A DNA stretch of 64,000 nt from Aequorivita antarctica. Its GTDB lineage: Bacteria > Bacteroidota > Bacteroidia > Flavobacteriales > Flavobacteriaceae. A model generated the notes under the pieces. The model was given only the letters and a program-made list of their open reading frames with translations. It ran no database searches and was not told where the DNA came from. The stretch spans positions 186,001 to 250,000 of the forward strand of contig NZ_VORT01000005.1 in assembly GCF_007997155.1 (NCBI RefSeq). The letters are read 5' to 3'. Shown here piece after piece: positions 52,272 through 61,239 of the stretch. Both the position numbers and the translations under genes were made by a program. Within the stretch, counting starts at the first letter, position 1. Every line of letters begins with the position of its first letter.

Positions 52272-54668
52272 TTAAGATGTATATTCAGTGATTGCTTTTT
52301 CCATATTTTGATGCTTTTCGTAAAGCTTCATTATTTCTTCATTTTCCGCTCCATCAGTTAGATATGCGGCATAAACTTTTTTGGGTACTTCCAATCGGAA
52401 GATGTTGCTTTCCTTTCCTATCTTGATAAACATTTCGGTGTACTTTCTTGGCCCGGATAGGTTATTCTTGATTGATTTTAGTTGGTTCAGATCGTGACTT
52501 GAGAGGTTGAGCCTTTTCTGCAATTCGTCATATCCCTTTTCATTATGGAGACTGTAAATGACCTGTGTATTCTCCAAAATACTTGCTGATGTTGAATTGT
52601 TGGGAAGTTGGTTTATGGACTGAAGAATGATCCCAATGGCGCCGTTCTGTTTTCTTATGGCTTGGTAATAGAATTCAACACTTTCCAACACATTCTCGAA
52701 CTTGAGCTGTTTTGCAAACTCATCGAACAAAATGATTCCTTTTTCAGCACGGTTTTTCCAAATGGTTCTTTGGATGGCAGATTTAATGAGCTTCAACATC
52801 ACGGAAAGGATTTCTTTATTGTCCTTTACTTCATCCAGCTCAAAAACAATCAACCTTTTGTCCTCAATTTTATAGGTCTGGTCCTCGCTTACCTCAAAAA
52901 GGAAACTGTAGATACCGTCACCCACATATTCCGACATTATGTGGAGGAAGTTCGTGGTATTGAAATAATCGGTATGGATCTTTAATTTATCCAGAAGCGA
53001 ATCCTGATTGGTTTCAATGAAGTCATAGAAACTGCTAAGTGAGTGATCGGACTTGGTTTGCTTATAATAGTATCTAAGTATTTTCTTGACCGAAACAGAT
53101 TGTGCCTTCGTCACTTTTAGATCGGACGCGAACAGTTCAAAAAGAAATACAGAAAGATCTTCCAGACGTTCGGGAGTCAAATCTTTAACATCACTTATAT
53201 AAAAAGGATTAATCCCGAGGTTCTTTCCACTCTCATAACGCAGCACTGTATACTGTTCTGGATAAAGTTTCGCGAATTTGGTATAGGAACCTCCCAAATC
53301 AATAATTACAAGTCTAACTCCACTCTCGAAATATTGCCGAAGAATATTGTTTGCCAAAAAGGATTTTCCTTCGCCGGTTGGGGCGAAGATTGCAAAGTTT
53401 CTGGCCTTTATGCGTTTCTTTTTATCGTCCCATACATCTTTCAAAACAGGAATATTATGTTCTCTGTCATTGAAAATTACACCCGTGGCATCCGATTTAT
53501 AATTGGTGTTATTGACCAGTAGGCACAAGGCGTGTTTTAAATCCGTAACGTAAAGATCATCATTGGAAAAATTTGAAGAAAAACAGCAATAGCTGTTGAG
53601 AATATAATTTTTACGTTCCTCGCCACGCGGATAATAGGGGATGATATCCAGATCCTTAAATTCGGTCTTTATTTTGGAACTGATTTTCTCAAGGTTTTTT
53701 AAATCCTTATCCCAATAAATAATATTAAGATGGCCTCGAATTACACGGGCATTGTCATCGGAGTTTATTTGGTCCTGAATATATAGGATTTTCTTTAGGA
53801 CTACTTTATTCTGTGATCCGAAATTGGAGCTTTTGTTGAGTTCCTCAATTTTCTTGTCGAGGATCTTACGCCATTTCTGTTTGTCATCCAAATAGATTAT
53901 TTGATTGACGATATGATTTTCATTGAGCGTAAGACCTAGTCCATCGATAAAACCTTGGTGGAAAACAAAATCGTCCGAAGTAAAGTGTTCATTGGTCTTG
54001 CTGCTCTGCACATTTTCCCCAAAGCACAGTTCGCTATTTATGGATAGTACATCAAAATAATTCTCTCCAATATTCAATTCCTTTTTTTCGAGGATGATAT
54101 CCGTATCAAACCCCTCATTGAAACCGTTAAAATAACCATTTGTCAAACTTTGAATTTCCTTTGAATTCAAGGGAGTGAACTCGATTTTTCTACTGTTGTT
54201 TATAAAAGAAACGGAATCGTTGACCGCCCCAAGAAAACTGTGAATGGTATCGTCCATTTCCGGAACAACTGTTTTTGTAACCTTTTTGAAGGGATTTATA
54301 TATTTTGCATTGTTGAGCGCCTTGCTTTTGGTCAGAATAAAGAATAGATAGCAATTGTGCTCCATATATTCCCGTCCCTTGAAATGATTGTGTGTGGCTT
54401 TTTCAAGAAAGGTTTTGTTCGGTAGATTTTCTGACGTAAAACTCCTTTTTAGATAGACATCCTGTTTGTGAACCACGCATCCAGTCGGTAAGGATTTTAT
54501 CGCCTGGAACCAAGCTCCATGAATATCCTCGAAATCTTTTTCTGATAAGGAATATATCTCGGGAAGATTGCCGGAATAGCAAATAACCACATTGCCATTA
54601 TTGGCAAAGACGACATTATCCTGAATATCCACGATTGGGTGATATGCGGCTACGTTAATCTTCTTCAT
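52272..54668 (-). CDS. traG: TraG-family transfer ATPase (VirB4-like)
   Basis: The protein has 798 residues. The Walker A motif is APTGEGKSF near residue 428; Walker B is GIILFDEFAKQL near residue 648. The head MKKINVAAYHPIVDIQDNVV matches TraG conjugation ATPases of Bacteroidota. It powers assembly of the transfer channel from the inner face of the membrane. The start overlaps traF by 14 nt. Confidence 0.92.
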   Translation of the reverse strand: MKKINVAAYHPIVDIQDNVVFANNGNVVICYSGNLPEIYSLSEKDFEDIHGAWFQAIKSLPTGCVVHKQDVYLKRSFTSENLPNKTFLEKATHNHFKGREYMEHNCYLFFILTKSKALNNAKYINPFKKVTKTVVPEMDDTIHSFLGAVNDSVSFINNSRKIEFTPLNSKEIQSLTNGYFNGFNEGFDTDIILEKKELNIGENYFDVLSINSELCFGENVQSSKTNEHFTSDDFVFHQGFIDGLGLTLNENHIVNQIIYLDDKQKWRKILDKKIEELNKSSNFGSQNKVVLKKILYIQDQINSDDNARVIRGHLNIIYWDKDLKNLEKISSKIKTEFKDLDIIPYYPRGEERKNYILNSYCCFSSNFSNDDLYVTDLKHALCLLVNNTNYKSDATGVIFNDREHNIPVLKDVWDDKKKRIKARNFAIFAPTGEGKSFLANNILRQYFESGVRLVIIDLGGSYTKFAKLYPEQYTVLRYESGKNLGINPFYISDVKDLTPERLEDLSVFLFELFASDLKVTKAQSVSVKKILRYYYKQTKSDHSLSSFYDFIETNQDSLLDKLKIHTDYFNTTNFLHIMSEYVGDGIYSFLFEVSEDQTYKIEDKRLIVFELDEVKDNKEILSVMLKLIKSAIQRTIWKNRAEKGIILFDEFAKQLKFENVLESVEFYYQAIRKQNGAIGIILQSINQLPNNSTSASILENTQVIYSLHNEKGYDELQKRLNLSSHDLNQLKSIKNNLSGPRKYTEMFIKIGKESNIFRLEVPKKVYAAYLTDGAENEEIMKLYEKHQNMEKAITEYTS

Positions 54669-54939
54669 AATTGAAAAGTGTTGGTTTTTTGTTGCTGATT
54701 ATCTGTGGAAAGGGTTTTGAGAAATGAAACAATTGCGGATTGTTTGTAATTCTAATGAGTGCTATAAATAGGCCCACATTCAAAATGATAACCCCTATAA
54801 TAATCCCAAAGCTGAATGAGAAAATGATAATTAAAAGTGATGCGATTACCGAAATCATCATTAGGGCAAACAGGGAGATGGGCAGCCCAAAAATGACCGC
54901 CCGTTTCCGAATGTTTTTATATGGTTCGTACTGTTTCAT
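54655..54939 (-). CDS. traF: conjugative transposon protein TraF (DUF4133)
   Basis: The protein has 94 residues. YKNIRKRAVIFGLP followed by two membrane helices (ISLFALMMISVIASLLIIIF, FGIIIGVIILNVGLFIALI) is the VirB3-like DUF4133 pattern. The stop of traE and the start of traF overlap by 1 nt. Confidence 0.85.
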   Translation of the reverse strand: MKQYEPYKNIRKRAVIFGLPISLFALMMISVIASLLIIIFSFSFGIIIGVIILNVGLFIALIRITNNPQLFHFSKPFPQIISNKKPTLFNYEED

Positions 54940-55226
54940 TACACCACGATGCCAATTAAATAAGTAAAGATTCCTACCACGGCTCCCGCGATCAGTACGA
55001 ATACCAAAACCCGTGTAATTCCTTTTTTTAGATCTGCATTCTCGCCGAAGAAATGTCCGGCATTGAAAAGAAAACCAACGAGAAAGATTACCCCAAGAAT
55101 AATAGGAAAGACGGTTCGAATGGTGTCGGAAACATCCTGTACGGAATCCTCGATTCCACCGATCTGTGCGAAGCCATTTGTGAATGAAAACAAAAGAGCT
55201 GTTAAAATGAAAATAGACCTTTTCAT
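54939..55226 (-). CDS. traE: conjugative transposon protein TraE (DUF4134)
   Basis: The protein has 95 residues. A signal peptide (FILTALLFSFTNGFAQ) is followed by two membrane helices (TVFPIILGVIFLVGFLFNAG and RVLVFVLIAGAVVGIFTYLI), the VirB2-like DUF4134 pattern. It is the first gene of the leftward transfer operon, which runs to 48058; the promoter must lie in 55227-55403. Confidence 0.87.
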   Translation of the reverse strand: MKRSIFILTALLFSFTNGFAQIGGIEDSVQDVSDTIRTVFPIILGVIFLVGFLFNAGHFFGENADLKKGITRVLVFVLIAGAVVGIFTYLIGIVV

Positions 55227-55313
55227 AACTGTGCGTTTTTATAAACCTAGAATAGGTTGGTTATTGAAATTTTACGAAATCTATTATGAAAAGAAGGGAG
55301 AGGAAGAAATTCC

Positions 55314-55345
55314 TTAAACTTTAACGTGAACCAGTGTTAAACTTT
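55314..55345. promoter_or_regulatory. 9-bp direct repeat in the traE/amidase divergent promoter
   Basis: TTAAACTTT occurs at 55314-55322 and 55337-55345, 23 bp apart, in the 177-bp gap between the divergent genes. It is a candidate operator for co-control of the transfer operon and the amidase. Confidence 0.3.
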
Positions 55346-55403
55346 GGAGGATTGTTAGAAATGGAAATGAATCTTTGAATTTTGTTCAAAACAAGAAGTT
55401 ATT

Positions 55404-56060
55404 ATGGTTCAGCTCAAGGTTTTATTTGGGATCATTTTGGTTTTAAAAGTATTTGGCTTTCAAAATTCTCTGTTAGCACAAACAGACCAGAATAGAAAAC
55501 TGATAATTGTAATCGACCCTGGCCACGGGGGACGGGATTCTGGAGCAGTCGGTATAAATGATATTAAAGAAAAGGATATAGTTCTAAAAATCGCGAAGAA
55601 GATCGCAGAACTAAATAATACCTTCTTTAAGAATCAGCACGAAATATATCTAACTCGATATAAGGACACTCTTATTTCATTGGGAGACAGAACTAAGATA
55701 GCCAAGGCGTTAAAGGCAAATTTTTTCATCTCACTACATTGCAATTATTCCGTTAATCCAAATGCGCGAGGTGTTGAAGTATATGTTTCCAAGAACCAAG
55801 GCAAATTCTCCCAGAAATCAATAATGCTGGCATATAAAATTCAAAAGAGCATTAAGAAGAATCTAGAATCTGAAAGTAGGGGCGTGAAGTTTGCGAATTT
55901 TCAAGTTTTGAAGGAAACTAATGATTGTTTTCCGTCAGCGCTTCTGGAAATTGGTTTTTTGAGCAATAATAACGAGATTGGATATTATTCAAAATCCCAA
56001 AACGCAGATGCTGTGGCATGGGTAATCTTAAATGTGATATTCAACTATATTAAACATTAA
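55404..56060 (+). CDS. N-acetylmuramoyl-L-alanine amidase (Amidase_3)
   Basis: The protein has 218 residues with a hydrophobic signal-like N-terminus. The zinc amidase motifs are present: IIVIDPGHGGRDSGAVG with zinc ligand His41, the following EKDIVLKIAKKI with ligand Glu56, SLHCNYS with the third ligand His near residue 115, and LLEIGFLSN with the catalytic Glu near 188. It cleaves the peptide side chain from muramic acid. The gene is divergent from the transfer operon and could open the cell wall for the channel, as lytic enzymes do in other conjugation systems. Confidence 0.9.
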   Translation: MVQLKVLFGIILVLKVFGFQNSLLAQTDQNRKLIIVIDPGHGGRDSGAVGINDIKEKDIVLKIAKKIAELNNTFFKNQHEIYLTRYKDTLISLGDRTKIAKALKANFFISLHCNYSVNPNARGVEVYVSKNQGKFSQKSIMLAYKIQKSIKKNLESESRGVKFANFQVLKETNDCFPSALLEIGFLSNNNEIGYYSKSQNADAVAWVILNVIFNYIKH

Positions 56061-56252
56061 ATTTTGAAAAAATTATTTTTAAAAGCAATGAAAATTTTGA
56101 GGGAAATAATAATGGTATTGTGGCATGAGCTTAGATACTCTAAAGGTTTTTGATATTCTAAAGTCTAGAACCTATTACATTTTACTCTTTTTAGAATTGA
56201 AAGATATAATCTTGTTAAAAGCAATATTTAAATGGGGTAATATGTATATAAT

Positions 56253-56289
56253 AAAAAAGGCTAACTGTATTAGATAACCCTTTTTATAA
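56253..56289. terminator. possible shared terminator between convergent genes
   Basis: AAAAAAGGCTAA is mirrored imperfectly by TTAGATAACCCTTTTT. It lies between the amidase and the delta-60 gene, which converge. The stem has mismatches, so confidence is low. Confidence 0.35.
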
Positions 56290-56308
56290 TTTATGAAATT
56301 GAAACTAA

Positions 56309-57832
56309 TTATTGTTTTATAAATCGAACGACATTTGTTCTATTTTCAGAATTAAGTTTCACCAAATAAGTTCCGGAAGCTAATGCTGAAACATCAATTT
56401 GTCCTATTTTTTGAATTTCCAAAGAAATTACTTTTTTACCTAAAATATCTAAAATTTCAATTTGACAATTCGAAGAAGAATCGTTCAACTCTATAGTTAA
56501 CTGTTCCCTTGTTGGATTTGGATAAAGGCGAAATCCTAGGTTTTGATAATCATTGGTTCCCAAAATAATGTTGTCGTAACGAGCTACCACGATTTCACCA
56601 ATACCTGCGGGAGAAAATGAATAACCCGCAATAATTATTTTATTGTCTGGTTGAAGAGCTATTGCTTTACCAAAATCTGCCGTTCCGTTAATATCTGTAT
56701 TCACTTTTCCGTCAGTGCCAAAAGTAGTATCTACGTTGCCAGCGGTGTCAAAACGAATCATTGCCATATTGTAATTATCTGTTGCTGCCGCATAACCTGT
56801 CAATATTATTTTTTCATCTGGTTGCAGTACCATTTGTTCTGCATAATTTTGGCCGTTCTCAAGCACTCTGCTTATGGTAATTCCATTGTTGCCATAATTA
56901 TTGTCAAAGGAGCCATCGGTATTCAATCGTGCTACCACCAAATCATATCTAAGAGGATTGTTGCCAACGTAGGTGTAGCCTCCTATTAAAATTTTTCCGT
57001 CTGCTTGTATTGCTATTGCCACTGCATAATCCTCATTGTTACCAGAATTAATAGTGACTTTTCCCGCGGTTCCAAATGTTGTGTCAATAGAGCCATCTTC
57101 ATTGTATCTGGCAACAGCCATACTATTTATGCCAGTTGAGTTATTATAGGAATATCCCCCGAGCAAAAACTTACCGTCAGCTTGCAAGACTGCATCCTTA
57201 ACTTGGCTATCGCTGGAATCAAATTCAGTTGCAATCCATCCATTTGTCCCAAAACTTGTGTCAAGAGAACCATCAGTATTAAATCTTGCCGCCAAAAATT
57301 CACTATAATTATTTCCAGCCAAAAGTATTTTGCCGTCATTTAAAAGTGTCATTGCATCCACTATTTCATGACTTCCATTATCAGCGATGGTAATTCCATT
57401 ATTTCCAAATGAATTATCAAGCGCTCCATTTTCATTAAGTCTGACAATAGCAAAATCGGCGGCAATGTCATCATAGGTATAAGCCCCAATTAAAATTTTA
57501 CTATCAGCCTGCAACATAATATTTCTCGCATAAGATTTAGCGGATCCCACTTGGATTAAGAGCGTTCCATCATTTCCAAAAGTGCTATCAAGACTTCCAT
57601 CCGTGTTGTAACGAACAACAGCCAATGTCATTGGGGATGGTTCCCCAGCCTCGCCTGCAATGAGAATTTTTCCATCTGGTTGAACGACAGAAGTCTGTGC
57701 AAGATTATAGGACCCATTAATTACGGTTGATACAATTCCATTATTGCCAAAGGAAGTATCTAAAACGCCTGATTGGGAGTACATACTGAAAATGGTTACC
57801 ATGAATAAGAGTGAAGAGAAGAATTTGTTCAT
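56309..57832 (-). CDS. delta-60 repeat protein with T9SS sorting domain
   Basis: The protein has 507 residues and a signal peptide (FFSSLLFMVTIFSMYSQ). About seven repeats of roughly 55 residues follow the delta-60 pattern: LDTSFGNNGIV, then VQPDGKILIAGEAG, then VVRYNTDGSLDSTFGNDG, and so on. From about 433 a type A T9SS domain ends the protein (FRLYPNPTREQLTIEL, then GTYLVKLNSENRTNVVRFI). It looks like a surface protein of the same class as those in the chromosomal half, here as cargo within the conjugative element. The role is unknown. Confidence 0.82.
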   Translation of the reverse strand: MNKFFSSLLFMVTIFSMYSQSGVLDTSFGNNGIVSTVINGSYNLAQTSVVQPDGKILIAGEAGEPSPMTLAVVRYNTDGSLDSTFGNDGTLLIQVGSAKSYARNIMLQADSKILIGAYTYDDIAADFAIVRLNENGALDNSFGNNGITIADNGSHEIVDAMTLLNDGKILLAGNNYSEFLAARFNTDGSLDTSFGTNGWIATEFDSSDSQVKDAVLQADGKFLLGGYSYNNSTGINSMAVARYNEDGSIDTTFGTAGKVTINSGNNEDYAVAIAIQADGKILIGGYTYVGNNPLRYDLVVARLNTDGSFDNNYGNNGITISRVLENGQNYAEQMVLQPDEKIILTGYAAATDNYNMAMIRFDTAGNVDTTFGTDGKVNTDINGTADFGKAIALQPDNKIIIAGYSFSPAGIGEIVVARYDNIILGTNDYQNLGFRLYPNPTREQLTIELNDSSSNCQIEILDILGKKVISLEIQKIGQIDVSALASGTYLVKLNSENRTNVVRFIKQ

Positions 57833-58250
57833 AATTAAAAATTTTTACAAGAATTAATAAATTAAATTTTATTTACTATTTAGAATAATATTAATGTGTT
57901 TTTTCGTTAAAATATATTTAAGTATTTTCATACTACGCTGAAATCAATTCCCACCGAATACCAAGACAATTTTCAATATCAAAGATGATTTGGAAGTAAA
58001 TTTTATATCCGTATAAAAATAAACTTTTGGCATCAGATGGCATTGTTTACTATGTGACATACTGAGACATAAAAAGCAAAAAGTGTGACTATAGAATAAC
58101 TTAGTCTTAAAGCTATATTGTTTTGCAAGATTAGTTTTTTAGTATGCTATTTTACCTTTTTTAATGACTTTGAGGGAATGTAAAAAAAATCGATTCCTTT
58201 TTTACCTAGACCCTTCCATATCCATTATTCCAATAAGTTTACAGAGATAA
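57833..58250. other. intergenic, nothing recognised
   Basis: These 418 AT-rich bases lie upstream of the delta-60 gene and downstream of the EEP gene, so they hold the promoter of the former and the end of the latter transcript. No ORF, RNA gene or strong hairpin was found. Confidence 0.5.
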
Positions 58251-59363
58251 TTAAAAATTGATTTCTCCCCAAACCCCAGGATGTCCGCTAGCTGCCTGAT
58301 TCTTATTATGTATAGTTGAATATATCCTCCAATTAGGCCGCTTCTCTGGCCATCCCCCTTTCCGATTCAACCCACTACTTTTTACACTTGAAAATAGCTC
58401 AGGAGATAGTAGCAAATAATCTTGTTGCTTAATATTCACGCCCATTCGATAAGCCCCCAATCGAAAATAGGTGGCATCCTTACCTTCATCAAACTCAACA
58501 TTAAATGTTTTGCATTTACTGATGTCTTTCAAATCTGTTTCCTGCAATAATGGAGCTAGGGAATTACAATAGGAGGGAGCGTTAAGAGTTCCAGCAATTA
58601 TAATATTGGTTTTGCCTTGCATTTGAAACATTTTATAAATTATGGAAACTTGATAAGCTTGGTTCTTTCTAATTTTAAAAGCTAGTTCTTTATCAATTTT
58701 ATTTTCATAGAAATAGGCAGAGAGCAAATGAATACTTCTTCCTTTTGGAGTTGGAATTTCATATTCCAATAATTCTTGGGTTGCATTTTCAGAATCATCG
58801 ATTTTATGAACTTTAATGGATTCCAGTTGATATCCATTCTTCAATAACAATGCTTGATTACGGCCTTTCCCTTCAGAACTGGGGATTAGGATACATTCCG
58901 GAAATGACTCGCAATTAAACTTTGGCAAGATGAATTTATTAAACTCATCCAAGGACATTTTATCCTCAACTTCTTGCAATACAAGAATATCAGGATTAAT
59001 TTCTGAAATAACCATTGCCTTATGGTTTGTGGCTTCTGGATCAATAGGAACAGTTTGAACTTTAATCCAGCCGTTCCAGTCTGTCAGCTCTCCCGATTTT
59101 AGTTCTTTGGAACAATTCATTCCTTTCAGGTAAAGCTCTCCGGCTTTTTTTCGCATCACAACGTATGGATTTTGATATGTTTTATCAAAATCAAGCAGAA
59201 ATGATAATTCCGTTAACCGCTTAGTATTTGAAGCGCATTTTTTCTTTTTTAGAAGTGTGTCAAATTCGATGATCCAATCAGAAACACATTTCCCGCGGGT
59301 TTGTTGAATCAAACTTCTCTCCCTGTGAAATAGGTTTTGAACATTAAAGGTTGCTACTTTCAT
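58251..59363 (-). CDS. endonuclease/exonuclease/phosphatase-family protein with altered active site
   Basis: The protein has 370 residues with EEP hallmarks: MKVATFNVQNLF with Asn7, DILVLQEVED with Glu131, and a later QQDYLLLS with Asp315. Two conserved positions differ. The usual GDxN is GTLN (258-261), losing the Asp, and the terminal SDH is SGH (359-361), losing the Asp next to the general-base His. Catalysis could be lost or changed. The gene is last in an operon with a DnaC-like ATPase and an initiator-like protein (11 nt from the ATPase stop), which suggests a role in element replication or maintenance. Confidence 0.75.
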   Translation of the reverse strand: MKVATFNVQNLFHRERSLIQQTRGKCVSDWIIEFDTLLKKKKCASNTKRLTELSFLLDFDKTYQNPYVVMRKKAGELYLKGMNCSKELKSGELTDWNGWIKVQTVPIDPEATNHKAMVISEINPDILVLQEVEDKMSLDEFNKFILPKFNCESFPECILIPSSEGKGRNQALLLKNGYQLESIKVHKIDDSENATQELLEYEIPTPKGRSIHLLSAYFYENKIDKELAFKIRKNQAYQVSIIYKMFQMQGKTNIIIAGTLNAPSYCNSLAPLLQETDLKDISKCKTFNVEFDEGKDATYFRLGAYRMGVNIKQQDYLLLSPELFSSVKSSGLNRKGGWPEKRPNWRIYSTIHNKNQAASGHPGVWGEINF

Positions 59364-59374
59364 AATTCCAGTTT

Positions 59375-60031
59375 TTATTTTCGTTTGTCCTTAGCATTTG
59401 TATCAAAAGCAATGAGGTTGAACATCTCACGCATTCTGCTCCGAACCCTGTTTCCATACAGCTCCTCCAATTCCTCTGCATTGAGATTTGTAGTCGCGTG
59501 TGTTTTAAGCTTGCTTTTCAGAAATAACTCATACCGGGAAAGCAGAATCTCACCCATTACATTGCAGTCCTGTCCGTAGTGTCTTCCAATAGGTTCCACG
59601 CCCAAGTCATCAAAACAGAAAAAACTACCATTTCCATAATCCTCAATGACTTTAAACCCAATATGGTTGAACCCAAAAACAATGTTCCGACAGGGAATCA
59701 CGGAATATGGACGCTGAAGGGGGACAATGAATTGCAATAGTTTCATCAATGAAGTTTTTCCGCATCCCACGGGGCCAGTTATTAATAGCCCCTTATCAGG
59801 ATCTATTTCTGCTTTTTCACACTTTTCAATATCCTTTATAAAATAATTACTGAGTTTATAGATGATGTCCCTGTCATCCTCATAAATTTTAAAATCTTTT
59901 CCAAAAAACAATTTTCCTTTGGCATCCAGATAGATCAGGATCTTTGGAAAATCATAGAACATTTCAAACCCATTGAACCTGCCAATCGAATATTCTACAC
60001 CGCCTTCGACAATTTTAGAGGGGTTGACCAT
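59375..60031 (-). CDS. DnaC/IstB-like ATPase
   Basis: The protein has 218 residues. Walker A GPVGCGKTS lies near 90-98, Walker B FFCFDDLG near 140, and the sensor region THATTNLNAEELEELYG followed by NRVRSRMREM is typical of DnaC-type helicase loaders. It overlaps the end of the upstream gene by 17 nt. It probably loads a helicase for replication of the excised or transferred element. Confidence 0.8.
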   Translation of the reverse strand: MVNPSKIVEGGVEYSIGRFNGFEMFYDFPKILIYLDAKGKLFFGKDFKIYEDDRDIIYKLSNYFIKDIEKCEKAEIDPDKGLLITGPVGCGKTSLMKLLQFIVPLQRPYSVIPCRNIVFGFNHIGFKVIEDYGNGSFFCFDDLGVEPIGRHYGQDCNVMGEILLSRYELFLKSKLKTHATTNLNAEELEELYGNRVRSRMREMFNLIAFDTNAKDKRK

Positions 60032-60677
60032 AATTTTTGGTTTTACTGGTTTTAAGGTTGTCCCGTTTTTGGGACACTGTTTTTACCATTTCAATTTCTT
60101 TTGATTTTAGCATCCAGTTTTCGGCTGTGTAATGCCAATCCTTAATTTCTATTTTCCCTCCGACCTTCCAACCGATACCGTTGTAATGATTGAAGAATTT
60201 TTCTGCTTCCAGCTCTGGCCATTTTCTTTTTTCAAAAAAAATCAAAACTTCATTTTTATCTTTTGGTAGCTTAACTTTATTAGTGTTTGTTATATGTTTA
60301 TTAATGTTTTTATAAGATACCAATGCTTGTCCCACTAATTGTTCAGTTGTTGGCTCCGTAGTTGTCCCATCACTTGTTTCACTACTTGTATCTAATTTGG
60401 GCAACCTGATTTTGCTTCCTTTGTAAGGATTATGCGAAGGGAGATATCTAATATATTTCCAGCTATGCATATTTTTTAGACACCTATGATATGTAGCCTT
60501 AGAGCCTATTTTGGACATCTTCATTATATCCTCACGGTTTATATAAAATTCATCAGGAAATCGATTGATATTCCAGTATTGGAACAAAGCCATATACAAA
60601 CTTATGTGAGTGGGATTCAATCGGGAATCCATCGAAAATTGCTGAAACACCGTATTGAGATGTTTTATATAGTTCAT
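60015..60677 (-). CDS. replication-initiator-like winged-helix protein
   Basis: The protein has 220 residues. The N-terminal part (LNPTHISLYMALFQYWNINR, then INREDIMKMSKIGSKATYHR) looks like the helix-turn-helix of DnaD-like or Rep-like proteins. The C-terminal segment (FFEKRKWPELEAEKFFNHYN then GWKVGGKIEIKDWHYTAENW) resembles a DnaD/DnaB loader tail. It is followed by a DnaC-like ATPase with overlap, a frequent pairing in mobile-element replication modules. No exact family is assigned. Confidence 0.65.
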   Translation of the reverse strand: MNYIKHLNTVFQQFSMDSRLNPTHISLYMALFQYWNINRFPDEFYINREDIMKMSKIGSKATYHRCLKNMHSWKYIRYLPSHNPYKGSKIRLPKLDTSSETSDGTTTEPTTEQLVGQALVSYKNINKHITNTNKVKLPKDKNEVLIFFEKRKWPELEAEKFFNHYNGIGWKVGGKIEIKDWHYTAENWMLKSKEIEMVKTVSQKRDNLKTSKTKNYGQPL

Positions 60678-60683
60678 ACATAA

Positions 60684-60965
60684 TTATTCAGTGAGATGGT
60701 TTACGCGGCTATTCTGCATCACTTTTTGAATGTCCTCAATATCATAGTAAATGATTCCGCCCATCTTGCTGAATGGGAGAGTTCCATTGATACGTAAATT
60801 TTGAAGTGTTCCTGGGCTTATCTGAAGCATTTCCATTACCTCGGAGGATTTCAGATATTTTTTCAGTGTGCCAGAGGCTTGTTTTGCTAAAATCTTTTTA
60901 ATGTCGTCGAGCAATTCCATCTTGAAATCCCGAAGATCGTCTGTGGTTATAATACTTGTTGGCAT
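60684..60965 (-). CDS. helix-turn-helix (excisionase-type) DNA-binding protein
   Basis: I start at ATG 60965 (MPTSIITTDDLRDFKMEL); the frame extends to 60998. The C-terminal half, LKSSEVMEMLQISPGTLQNL followed by RINGTLPFSKMGGIIYYDIEDIQK, is a MerR-type HTH_17 module as found in excisionases. It is the first gene of the replication-like operon, 6 nt before the initiator-like gene. It may control excision or transcription of the element. Confidence 0.8.
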   Translation of the reverse strand: MPTSIITTDDLRDFKMELLDDIKKILAKQASGTLKKYLKSSEVMEMLQISPGTLQNLRINGTLPFSKMGGIIYYDIEDIQKVMQNSRVNHLTE

Positions 60966-61239
60966 AATAGAACGGTTTTTAAAGAAAGGGACTATCACAT
61001 TGCGATCATCTAATTTGATAGCCCCTGACCTGATTTGACTTTCGTTCTACAAATTTGGGGGTCTTTATTTGATTCCTTTCAATAGGCAATCCAGAGGTGG
61101 GAAAGATTTTTCGAAATAAATTTTGATGCTTATTGATTTGAAATGACAGGGTGGGTGAGTTAATTGCGATACCAATTGAATGCAAATTTATTGTGAAGAG
61201 CCATGTAATTTGATTTCCCACCTTGGGGAAGGGGTGGGA

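Noticed and set aside
61006-61221. 71-residue minus-strand ORF between the HTH gene and rteC
   Set aside because: There are no recognisable features and the composition is poor; it is more likely the promoter region of the HTH operon.
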